Assembly: GCF_000472925.1 (NCBI RefSeq)
Contig: NZ_AXAS01000051.1
Span: forward strand, 158-61,799
Direction: 5' to 3'
Length of the DNA: 61,642 nucleotides
DNA from: Bradyrhizobium sp. Ec3.3
GTDB lineage: Bacteria > Pseudomonadota > Alphaproteobacteria > Rhizobiales > Xanthobacteraceae
Part shown: positions 52,021 to 61,642 of the stretch, piece after piece
Numbering within the stretch: position 1 is the stretch's first letter
How the letters are laid out: every line of letters starts with the position of its first letter
Notes under the pieces: generated by a model
Databases searched by the model: none
What the model saw: only the letters and a program-made list of their open reading frames with translations
Told to the model about the DNA's origin: nothing
Made by a program: the position numbers and the translations under genes

Positions 52021-53271
52021 TTAGAAAACCGTCCCATCGCTGATGACCTTGATCGGCGGCGCGCCGTCGGGGCGCCGCGCAAAGGCAGCGGCGCGGCCCG
52101 CAGCCCAGGTGCCGCCTTCCAAAATGCTTGCAAGCGGCAACGAGGTGCGATCGCGACCGAGCCGCGCGCGGACATGCTCGGCGAGCCGGTCCAACAAGGC
52201 GACCGTCAGTGCCCGCCACTCCACGACGAGGAGGGAATCCACTCCGTGAGAGCGCTCCGAATCCAGAGCATCGCGCAGAACAAGCACATCGAGATCGACG
52301 AACAAGCCGCCGTTGCGGTATTCCGCGAGCCCGGTGAGGCCGTCGATGTCGGTCACGTCAAAGCCGGCGCGCTGCAAGGGCTCGATCAGCGAATAGCTCA
52401 GCCATTGCGACAGCTTGTGCAGGGGCACGAGGCCTGTGGTCGCGTCATCGGTCTTGATCGCGGGGTGGCGCCAGCAATCGCCGAGCGCAATGCCGGCAAG
52501 CTCGAGTCGCGACGGCCAGATCGGTCCGAGCTGGCTCAGCACTTCGGCGAGAATGACTGGTGCGGCGATCGCGCCGCTCACGGCTCTTGCCGCGAGGTGA
52601 TCGAACAACCCACCCGGACGCGGCCGATCATGCGTACCGAAGACCTGCAGACGAGACGCCACCAGCTGCCCCAGGCGCCGCAACAAATCCGTGCGTCCCT
52701 CAAGGCCCAGCAGCGGATTGCTGTCCGTGACCTGAAAGCCGGACTCGAGCCGCGCGAGCGGGAGTTGTGCGATCACATCCGCATCGACGCGGAAGGGAGA
52801 GCGCGGGTCACCGGAAAACGCGCCCCTTGCGTACATGTCGAGGCTTGCCAGGGCAAGCCCCTCGGAGCGGCCGATGTCCTGCCCCGTCATGGCATCGCGG
52901 TAGCGCCAGGCAGCGCCGGCGCCTGCATCCAGCAGCACGCTGACGATGGCGAGATCGAACTCGGCGCGCGCCCGCGCGGCGCGATCCGGCCAGGACACGG
53001 TGTCCGCGAGGCGCGACCAACGGTCGGCGCCGCCGAGGACGAAGTGCCGCCAACGTGCGTGAAAGGGAATATCCAGCGCAGGATAGGACCGCCGCGTGAC
53101 CGCGAGCACGGCATCCACGACAGCGTCCATGCGATCGAGATGAACCGTGAAATGCGTCAGTCCGCCGTCGAGGCCGATGTCGAGCATCTGCGCGGCGCGC
53201 GCGCGGACCGCTTCCGCCGAGAGCAGCGATCGGGCCTCTCGTTCTGTGGCCGCCGCCATCACGTGACTCAA
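52021..53271 (-). CDS. DUF1688 family protein (URC4-like)
   Basis: A 416-residue soluble protein with sequence features of DUF1688: LDGGLTHFTVHLDRMDAVVD, then YPALDIPFHARWRHFVLGG, DLAIVSVLLDAGAGAAWRY, and VEWRALTVALLDRLAEHVR near the end. URC4, needed for uracil use in the yeast Lachancea kluyveri, belongs to this family and its reaction is unknown. The TTG start (53271) overlaps the stop of the GTP cyclohydrolase II-like gene by 4 bases (TTGA) with GGAG 5 nt before it, so the two are translationally coupled. ATG 53259 is an alternative. Confidence 0.85.
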   Translation of the reverse strand: MSHVMAAATEREARSLLSAEAVRARAAQMLDIGLDGGLTHFTVHLDRMDAVVDAVLAVTRRSYPALDIPFHARWRHFVLGGADRWSRLADTVSWPDRAARARAEFDLAIVSVLLDAGAGAAWRYRDAMTGQDIGRSEGLALASLDMYARGAFSGDPRSPFRVDADVIAQLPLARLESGFQVTDSNPLLGLEGRTDLLRRLGQLVASRLQVFGTHDRPRPGGLFDHLAARAVSGAIAAPVILAEVLSQLGPIWPSRLELAGIALGDCWRHPAIKTDDATTGLVPLHKLSQWLSYSLIEPLQRAGFDVTDIDGLTGLAEYRNGGLFVDLDVLVLRDALDSERSHGVDSLLVVEWRALTVALLDRLAEHVRARLGRDRTSLPLASILEGGTWAAGRAAAFARRPDGAPPIKVISDGTVF

Positions 53272-54524
53272 TATTTCTCCAGCGAGCGTCCGACCGTGTC
53301 GGTCAAGTCCTTCGCTGTCGGAATCTCTTCGGCGTAGTATCCGGCCGCCTTCTTGGCGGCGATCTCGACATGCGCATCGGCCGGAATGAGCTCCAGCGGG
53401 ATCGGCACGCGCTCGACGATATCGATGCCCTGCCCCGTAAGCGCGTCATATTTCATGTCGCTCATCGACAGGAAGCGATCGATGCGCTTCAGGCCGAGCC
53501 AGTGGATCGTGTCCGGCATCAGTTGCTGGAAGCGTGCATCTTGCACGCCGGCAACGCATTCGGTCCGCTCGAAATAGGCGGCGGCTGCGTCGCCGTCCTC
53601 CTGGCGCTTGCGGGCATTGTAGACCAGGAATTTCGTGACCTCGCCGAGCGCCCGTCCTTCCTTGCGGTTGTAGACGACGAGCCCAAGCCCACCCTCCTGC
53701 GCGCCGCGCGCGGATTCCTCGATGCCGTGAATGAGGTAGGGGCGGCAGGTGCAGATGTCGGAGCCGAACACGTCCGAGCCGTTGCATTCGTCGTGCACGC
53801 GGCAGGTGATCCTGGTACGATGATCGGGCAGCTTCGCCACGTCGCCGAACAGATAGACCGTGGTGCCGCCGATCGGTGGCAGGAATACCTTCATGTCGGG
53901 CCGCGTCACGAGCTCGGGGAACATTCCCGCGGTCTGCTCGAACAAGGTGCGCCGCAGCTCGGTCTCACTGGCGCCGAAGCGCTTGGCAAGGCCGGGCAGA
54001 TACCAGACCGGATCGATCGCGATCTTCACCACCGACACGCTGCCATTGGCGTGCACGACCTCGCCGTCCGGCTTCAGCCGCTTGGCGACCAGCGCGCCGC
54101 GGATTTCCGGCAGGTCCAGCCGCGCGCGCGTCACCGCGATGCTCGGCCGGATGTCGGCGCCTTCGGCGATTTCTTTACGGAAATTCTCGGCGACGAGATG
54201 CCCCCAGGGGTCGAGCGCGACGATCTTTTCCGGATCGCTCCATTGCGGGAACGGCCCGATGGTCGCGGCCGGAAACGTGTTGGTGAGATCGGGACGCCGG
54301 ATCGGATCGAGCGCGCCGGCGGAGACCGCGAGCGCACGATAGACGGCATAGGAACCGCCATGGCTGCCGATGACGTTGCGGTCCTGGGCGCGCGACACCG
54401 TGCCGACGATCGGCCCCCGCGCGCGCGCGTCCGCGGCGCCCCATTGAATCGGAAAGGCCGCCTTTCCGCCCGGCTCCGGATGGGAGGTGAGGCGAATATG
54501 TTCGGTACGGTTTGAGCGGCTCAT
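53268..54524 (-). CDS. GTP cyclohydrolase II-like protein with N-terminal extension (URC1-like)
   Basis: A 418-residue protein. The C-terminal half is RibA-like: RVHDECNGSDVFGSDICTC contains the three zinc Cys (247, 258, 260), and YNRKEGRALGEVTKFL corresponds to the catalytic QEGRGIGL loop of GTP cyclohydrolase II, with changes. The N-terminal about 200 residues (e.g. RNVIGSHGGSYAVYRAL, IVALDPWGHLVAENF) have no counterpart in riboflavin RibA and are typical of URC1. ATG 54524 has AGGAG 8 nt upstream. A hydrolytic opening of a pyrimidine ring, not of GTP, is the inferred role. Confidence 0.85.
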   Translation of the reverse strand: MSRSNRTEHIRLTSHPEPGGKAAFPIQWGAADARARGPIVGTVSRAQDRNVIGSHGGSYAVYRALAVSAGALDPIRRPDLTNTFPAATIGPFPQWSDPEKIVALDPWGHLVAENFRKEIAEGADIRPSIAVTRARLDLPEIRGALVAKRLKPDGEVVHANGSVSVVKIAIDPVWYLPGLAKRFGASETELRRTLFEQTAGMFPELVTRPDMKVFLPPIGGTTVYLFGDVAKLPDHRTRITCRVHDECNGSDVFGSDICTCRPYLIHGIEESARGAQEGGLGLVVYNRKEGRALGEVTKFLVYNARKRQEDGDAAAAYFERTECVAGVQDARFQQLMPDTIHWLGLKRIDRFLSMSDMKYDALTGQGIDIVERVPIPLELIPADAHVEIAAKKAAGYYAEEIPTAKDLTDTVGRSLEKY

Positions 54525-54873
54525 AACCAGGCTCCTATAAAGCCAACGGCCCGCCTGTCGGACGGGCCTAGCGCGGTCACGGGGCAAAGCCATTCATGAC
54601 CGATCTCAATAACATAGCAGTTCATCTCTTAATCGCCAGTGTTGTATCCAACAGTTGTTCCCTCATTCCGGGGCGCGCGGCAGCGCGGGCCGGACCGAAA
54701 GGAGGTCGAACAGCTGAATCCGCAGTTCCTGCGTGGACGGGAGATGCGTAATGCCCGCCTGATCTCAAGGGCTTCGTGATACTGGTTCGGATTTGGCGCA
54801 GAGAGCCAAGCGCCGTCGCCAAGGGCACGCAGAAGGAATCGAACCCGCCGGCCGAACTACGCGACCAACGCGC

Positions 54874-55353
54874 ATGATGTTGACATTACTGATGAAGTCG
54901 CGCTTTTTCGCTGTCGCCCTAGGCAGGGCTGCACTTGAGCTGACACCTGCTACCGAGACCGATCCGCTGCGCATGGACGCGATCGTCCAGGCGCTTGACG
55001 CGACGCTGAAGGCCGCGAAAGCCCGACAGGCCAACCTGAAGGAGCGGATGGAGGACGTGCTTGCGCGCGCCGCCGTGGCGGCCGGCAATGACGCAGATGA
55101 ATTCGTCGATCGCGACGACGGCGACAAACGGCGACTGCGGAGCCTCGAGGTGGAGCTGATCGACGGCGAACGCGACCTGAAGGAGCTCGTCGCCCAGATC
55201 GGCCACCTCGAGTTTCTGAAGGCCGAGCTGCTTGCGCGCTTTCCCGACTGCAAGCCGGTCAAGCCGGTTCGGAAATCCGCATCGCTGATCCGGGGCTGGC
55301 CTCGGCTTCGACGTCGGCTCCCGCATCTTGCGGAAGCAAGCAATCGGCGTTGA
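54874..55353 (+). CDS. Helical hypothetical protein
   Basis: About 159 residues. The central part (MDAIVQALDATLKAAKARQANLKERM through GHLEFLKAELL, here split for brevity) has a heptad-like pattern, Ala/Leu/Glu-rich, suggesting a coiled coil. The C-terminus is basic (PRLRRRLPHLAEASNRR). It is followed by a strong hairpin terminator. The start is uncertain: ATGs at 54874, 54892 and 54973 and no clear ribosome binding site. I do not recognise the function. The bases 54525-54873 before it show only a truncated GTCATTCCGGGG-type repeat end near 54662. Confidence 0.5.
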   Translation: MMLTLLMKSRFFAVALGRAALELTPATETDPLRMDAIVQALDATLKAAKARQANLKERMEDVLARAAVAAGNDADEFVDRDDGDKRRLRSLEVELIDGERDLKELVAQIGHLEFLKAELLARFPDCKPVKPVRKSASLIRGWPRLRRRLPHLAEASNRR

Positions 55354-55415
55354 CGCAACGCCCGAAACACAATTCGAGGACCAGCTGCCGGACGAGGTGT
55401 CCGCCGCCAAAACAC

Positions 55416-55442
55416 AAAGCCCGGCCGAACGGCCGGGCTTTT
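55416..55442. terminator. Bidirectional terminator
   Basis: Stem GCCCGGCC / GGCCGGGC with a GAAC loop, flanked by AAA on the left and TTTT on the right, so it can end transcription in both directions: the helical hypothetical gene on the plus strand and the CarD gene on the minus strand. Confidence 0.85.
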
Positions 55443-55467
55443 GAATGCTAGCGTGAGCCGAAGCTGC

Positions 55468-56478
55468 TTACGCCGCCTCGTCGGCGACCGCCGTATCGTC
55501 GCCATCGGTATCGTCGATATCGCCCTCGGTGTCCGCATCGGCCTCGCCCTCGGCGGCTTCGGCCTTGGCATTGGTGCGGCGCGGGCTCTTGGCGAGCTGC
55601 GCCTCGATCTCCTTGACCGCTTCGGTCTCGGTCGAGTGCTGCACCACCGCAATCTCGCGGGAGAGACGATCGAGCGCCGCTTCATAGAGCTGGCGTTCGG
55701 AGTAGGACTGCTCGGGCTGCGATTCGGAGCGGTAGAGGTCGCGCACGACTTCCGCGATCGCGACGATGTCGCCCGAATTGATCTTCGCTTCGTATTCCTG
55801 GGCGCGGCGCGACCACATGGTGCGCTTGACGCGGGCGCGGCCCTTGAGGGTCTCCAGCGCCTTCTTGACCAGCGCCGGCTCGGACAGCTTGCGCATGCCG
55901 ACATTGGCGACCTTGGCGGTCGGAACGCGCAGCGTCATCTTGTCCTTGATGAAGTTGATGACGAACAGCTCGAGCTTGGCCCCGGCGATCTCCTGCTCCT
56001 CGATGGCCAGGATCTGGCCGACGCCGTGAGCGGGATAAACGACGAATTCATTGGCCTTGAAGCCCTGACGCTGGGTCACGACCTTCTTTTCCTCGACCTT
56101 CGGCGCAGCGGCAGCCGGCTTCACGGCGGGCTTGGCAGCAGCGACGGGGGCTTTGACGGGAGCCTTGGCGGCGACAGGCGTCTTGGGCGCAGCGGCAACA
56201 GGCGCTTTCACGGCAGGCTTGACCGCAGCCTTGGCAGCCGCGGGCTTGGAAACGGTCGCTTTCGCGGCCGGCTTGGCAGTCTTGTGAGGCATTGCGCTTC
56301 TTTTCTTCGAGGACTTTGCAGCCGTGTGCTTAGTCGCCGCACGACCCTTGGATGCGCTACGGCTGGCCGCGGCGACTTTTTTGGCATCCTTATGGGACGC
56401 CTTAGCAGAAGTACTCTTTTTACGCGTTTTCTGTGACACAGCCTGCGCGCGGAAAACTGCCACGCCCCTGTTCGACAT
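55468..56478 (-). CDS. CarD family transcriptional regulator with histone H1-like N-terminal tail
   Basis: A 336-residue protein. Residues about 130-200 form the CarD/TRCF RNA polymerase-interacting domain (FKANEFVVYPAHGVGQILAI, INFIKDKMTLRVP); the helical C-terminal domain follows (MWSRRAQEYEAKINSGD, DLYRSESQPEQSYSERQL), and the end is an acidic tail (DTEGDIDDTDGDD). The first about 125 residues are Lys/Ala/Pro/Ser repeats (AKPAAKATVSKPAAAKAAV), like histone H1. ATG 56292 is an alternative start leaving a shorter tail; a promoter with -10 at 56539 favours the long form. CarD stabilises open promoter complexes. Confidence 0.88.
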   Translation of the reverse strand: MSNRGVAVFRAQAVSQKTRKKSTSAKASHKDAKKVAAASRSASKGRAATKHTAAKSSKKRSAMPHKTAKPAAKATVSKPAAAKAAVKPAVKAPVAAAPKTPVAAKAPVKAPVAAAKPAVKPAAAAPKVEEKKVVTQRQGFKANEFVVYPAHGVGQILAIEEQEIAGAKLELFVINFIKDKMTLRVPTAKVANVGMRKLSEPALVKKALETLKGRARVKRTMWSRRAQEYEAKINSGDIVAIAEVVRDLYRSESQPEQSYSERQLYEAALDRLSREIAVVQHSTETEAVKEIEAQLAKSPRRTNAKAEAAEGEADADTEGDIDDTDGDDTAVADEAA

Positions 56479-56538
56479 GAGGTTTCACGGGAACCCAGAG
56501 GGGCCAACGGGGCTGACGGGGTTCGGCTCAATGTGCCC

Positions 56539-56566
56539 AATATAGCACATTTCCCGCAAAAATCAA
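56539..56566 (-). promoter_or_regulatory. Candidate sigma-70 promoter of the CarD gene
   Basis: On the minus strand: -35 TTGATT (56561-56566), 16-base spacer, -10 TATATT (56539-56544). The predicted transcript would start near 56532, about 54 bases before the ATG at 56478. This is the most AT-rich stretch in the neighbourhood. Confidence 0.55.
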
Positions 56567-56632
56567 TGATTTAGGGGTTTTTTGGCCTGTTTACGGCGCT
56601 GACTAAGGTATTAGGGTTAAGTTTGACCCGAG

Positions 56633-56971
56633 TTAGTCTCCAGAACCGGGGTTTTGAGAAAAATATTTCTCAAACTTGCCTTCCTTGCCGTCGAATTCCT
56701 TCGCGTCCTCCGGCGAATCTTTCTTCTGGGTGATGTTCGGCCAGCTCTTGGCGTATTCGGCGTTCACTTCCAGCCACTTTTCGAGGCCGGGTTCCGTGTC
56801 CGGCTTGATGGCGTCAGCCGGGCATTCCGGCTCGCACACGCCACAATCGATGCATTCGTCGGGGTGGATGACCAGCATGTTCTCGCCCTCGTAGAAGCAA
56901 TCTACCGGGCACACCTCGACGCAGTCGGTGTACTTGCACTTGATGCAGTTTTCAGTGACGACGTAAGTCAT
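56633..56971 (-). CDS. fdxA: Ferredoxin, 7Fe type
   Basis: A 112-residue FdxA ferredoxin. Two Cys clusters lie in the first 55 residues: ENCIKCKYTDCVEVCPVDC and ECIDCGVCEPECP, arranged as in 3Fe-4S plus 4Fe-4S ferredoxins. The C-terminal 50 residues form the usual helical extension (LEKWLEVNAEYAKSWPNIT). FdxA is a housekeeping electron carrier in alphaproteobacteria. It lies between the S4 and CarD genes on the same strand, an order I recall as common in Rhizobiales. Confidence 0.96.
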   Translation of the reverse strand: MTYVVTENCIKCKYTDCVEVCPVDCFYEGENMLVIHPDECIDCGVCEPECPADAIKPDTEPGLEKWLEVNAEYAKSWPNITQKKDSPEDAKEFDGKEGKFEKYFSQNPGSGD

Positions 56972-57106
56972 CCAACGCTCCGAAAAGCTCTCTCAAATTC
57001 GCGGCTTGCGTAGCGCGTAAATACCGACGCCGCAAGATCGGGAACGGCCGATCACGACGGGTTTTCGCACGTCTTCGGCCAAGAAGTGAACGCCAAGCGC
57101 AATTAA

Positions 57107-57379
57107 TTACTCTTTGCGCTCATTCAACTCCTCATACAGCACGCGCGCCGAATTTGCGTCGCCGCGCCGCTCGGTGAAGGCGACCACCTTCATCACCCGC
57201 ACGGTGCGATCGAGCGCGATCGTCAGGACGTCGCCGGTCTTGATCGCATGCCCGGGCGAAGTCTCGCGCACGCCGTTGACGCGGACATGGCCGCTTTCGA
57301 CCAGCTCGGCTGCAGACGTGCGCGCCTTCACCACGCGAGCGTGCCACAGCCATCTGTCGATCCGCTGGCGCTCGGTCGT
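57107..57379 (-). CDS. S4 domain RNA-binding protein (HslR-like) with apparent ACG start
   Basis: The S4 module reads ERQRIDRWLWHARVVKARTS, AAELVESGHVRVNGVRETSP, GHAIKTGDVLTIALDRTVR and then a short C-terminal part, giving 90 residues in all. Homologues begin with M-(T)-E-RQRIDRW. Here the codon in that place, 57377-57379, is ACG, and no ATG, GTG or TTG lies between it and an in-frame TGA upstream. AAGGA sits 8 nt before the ACG. The first GTG is at 57334, deep in the S4 fold. So either ACG initiates or there is a mutation or base error. The helicase gene ends 66 bases upstream. Binds structured RNA or ribosomes by family. Confidence 0.8.
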   Translation of the reverse strand, partial: TTERQRIDRWLWHARVVKARTSAAELVESGHVRVNGVRETSPGHAIKTGDVLTIALDRTVRVMKVVAFTERRGDANSARVLYEELNERKE

Positions 57380-57395
57380 GGCGCTATTCCTTTTG

Positions 57396-57442
57396 ACGCG
57401 TTTTCTTCACGCGAACCGCTCCGCACTTCGCTCGAAAACGCT
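57396..57442. repeat. Rhizobial palindromic repeat between helicase and S4 genes
   Basis: Ends ACGCGTTTTCTTCACGCGAA and TTCGCTCGAAAACGCT are near-complementary around CCGCTCCGCAC. It belongs to the AGCGTTTTCGAGCGAAGTG class of rhizobial palindromes. It sits just behind the helicase stop and just before the S4 ribosome binding site. Confidence 0.75.
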
Positions 57443-57445
57443 ACG

Positions 57446-60823
<3,378 letters not shown>

Positions 60824-60899
60824 TCTGGGGATTAGCTAGTCGTGATTGGGCCGTTTGTCAGTGGCGTTTGGGGGCGGAGGGTTTGCCACACACACCGCT

Positions 60900-61005
60900 G
60901 TCATCGCCCGGCTTGACCGGGCGATCCAGTATTCCAGAGGCGGTGCTTGAGCCGAGAAGCCGCGGCGTACTGGATGCCCCGGTCAAGCCGGGGCATGACA
61001 GCGGA
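60900..61005. repeat. Dispersed repeat, copy 2 (pair with 21789-21896)
   Basis: Begins GTCATCGCCCGGCTTGACC and ends GGCATGACAGCGGA, with the same order of blocks as the copy at 21789, including GGCGATCC and GCGTACTGGAT. The inner GCCCCGGTCAAGCCGGGGC block is a strong palindrome. It lies just upstream of the helicase promoter region. Confidence 0.75.
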
Positions 61006-61642
61006 ATATGTGGGTGCATCGCCCGCCTCCCCCGCAACTGTCTCATTTTGCAACGCTTTCTCGCCCGCACTTAAGCTTCGGAACGACTCCGGAACGAATC
61101 GCGGCCGAATCGCTGACTCCCCCTTGCTTCCGGATTCGTTCACGCAGCATCTCGTGCCAGGTCGTTTTCAGGCGCACTAGATGGAGTTTTGGCCGTCGGC
61201 ACAAGCGGCGTTTTCGGGGCGAGTTCCTTAATGTTGGGGACGGGCCGGAGTCGAATCAGAATCGACTGAGAGTCAAATGGATTCATCAGCCGTAGCCCGG
61301 ATGGAGCGAAGCGGAATACGGGGGGCCTTGCGGTCCGCGCATCCCGGACTTCGCTTTGCTACATCCGGGCTTCTGTAACGGGCCCTGGTTAGTCAATCCC
61401 TTTTTGCGTCATCCACTCGCCAGGAACCTGCTTCTGTACGGGATCGGCGCTGTGGCCGTCGCCTGATGGGATTCTAGAGAGGAGCAGGTCGGCCAATCTA
61501 CGGAACGCGTGATCACATCGGGGATGCGTCGACAACCCGGATGACGGCCTGACCTGATCCATCGTCCCGGCGAAGGGACTCCGCTTCGGGAAGGCTGGTG
61601 TCCTGACCCGCCCGAAACCTTTGTTCGCTCCTCTGCTAAGCC
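61006..61642. other. Gene-free right end of the window
   Basis: From the repeat at 60900 to the window end I find no convincing gene. One 95-codon open frame (61008-61295) has no start signal and no protein-like pattern. A GTAGCCCGGATGGAGCGAAG-type palindrome with its complement CTTTGCTACATCCGGGC lies at 61292-61371; the rest is unassigned. Confidence 0.6.
61292..61371. repeat. Palindromic repeat (GTAGCCCGGATGGAGCG)
   Basis: Left arm GTAGCCCGGATGGAGCGAAG, right arm CTTCGCTTTGCTACATCCGG; the central CCTTGCGGTCCGCGCATCCC contains further pairing. This is a frequent intergenic element in Bradyrhizobium-type genomes. Confidence 0.75.

Noticed and set aside
61008..61295. 95-codon open frame at the right end
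   Set aside because: Starts inside a region next to a repeat, has no ribosome binding site and no protein-like pattern.

Overview
The window looks like about 62 kb of chromosome from an alphaproteobacterium of the Bradyrhizobium/Nitrobacteraceae type. The support is high GC with strong third-position G/C bias, many rhizobial palindromic intergenic repeats, many CoA-ester catabolic genes and solitary ABC solute-binding proteins, a cyoABCD-SURF1-RegS/RegR cassette, and the order helicase / S4 protein / fdxA / CarD that I associate with Rhizobiales. This is a judgement from gene content. No rRNA, phage, transposase, integrase or CRISPR array was seen. One tRNA, Arg(CCT), is present.

Layout. 1-5.1 kb: an ABC solute-binding protein (cut by the window edge) with an FAD oxidoreductase, a crotonase-family enzyme, a ketopantoate-reductase-like protein and a small alpha/beta hydrolase. 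5.3-9 kb: an acyl-CoA dehydrogenase, then a LysR regulator divergent from a compact DoxX / Tat-exported DsrE-like / Tat-exported TlpA-like operon. 9-24 kb: mixed accessory genes, including an AraC regulator with a divergent hydrolase, an oligopeptide-type solute-binding protein, a metallo-amidohydrolase, a large SPFH protein, tRNA-Arg, VOC and GYD proteins, an exported serine protease of unusual composition, a second ketopantoate-reductase-like protein, and YidB and GlsB family proteins. 24.4-34 kb: a CoA-ester degradation module with an SDR, a two-subunit acyl-CoA dehydrogenase pair, two crotonases, an ADP-forming acyl-CoA ligase, a glyoxalase-fold protein and a branched-chain-type solute-binding protein.

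34-45 kb: a nuclease-fold protein, an M48 protease lipoprotein and an MFS transporter. Then, behind a perfect 21-bp palindrome, come cyoABCD (cytochrome bo-type quinol oxidase), SURF1, and a RegB/RegA-type redox two-component system (here regS/regR). These genes overlap or abut, so oxidase, assembly factor and redox sensor are probably co-expressed. 45-51 kb: an outer membrane beta-barrel protein, a membrane adenylate/guanylate cyclase, an AraC regulator, a tiny secreted protein, a DUF1194 von Willebrand-type protein and a membrane-anchored cytochrome c.

51.2-54.5 kb holds the locus I find most interesting. A GTP cyclohydrolase II homologue with a long N-terminal extension, a DUF1688 protein and a uracil phosphoribosyltransferase homologue lie on one strand. 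They match URC1, URC4 and URC6 of the yeast URC uracil-catabolism pathway. The phosphoribosyltransferase has lost the usual acidic PRPP loop. 55-61 kb: a CarD regulator with a histone-H1-like tail, fdxA, an S4 RNA-binding protein that seems to start at ACG, and a SUV3-like helicase with a highly charged tail.

Start codons were chosen mainly from visible Shine-Dalgarno spacing. Functions come from motif recognition by eye and no database search was run.
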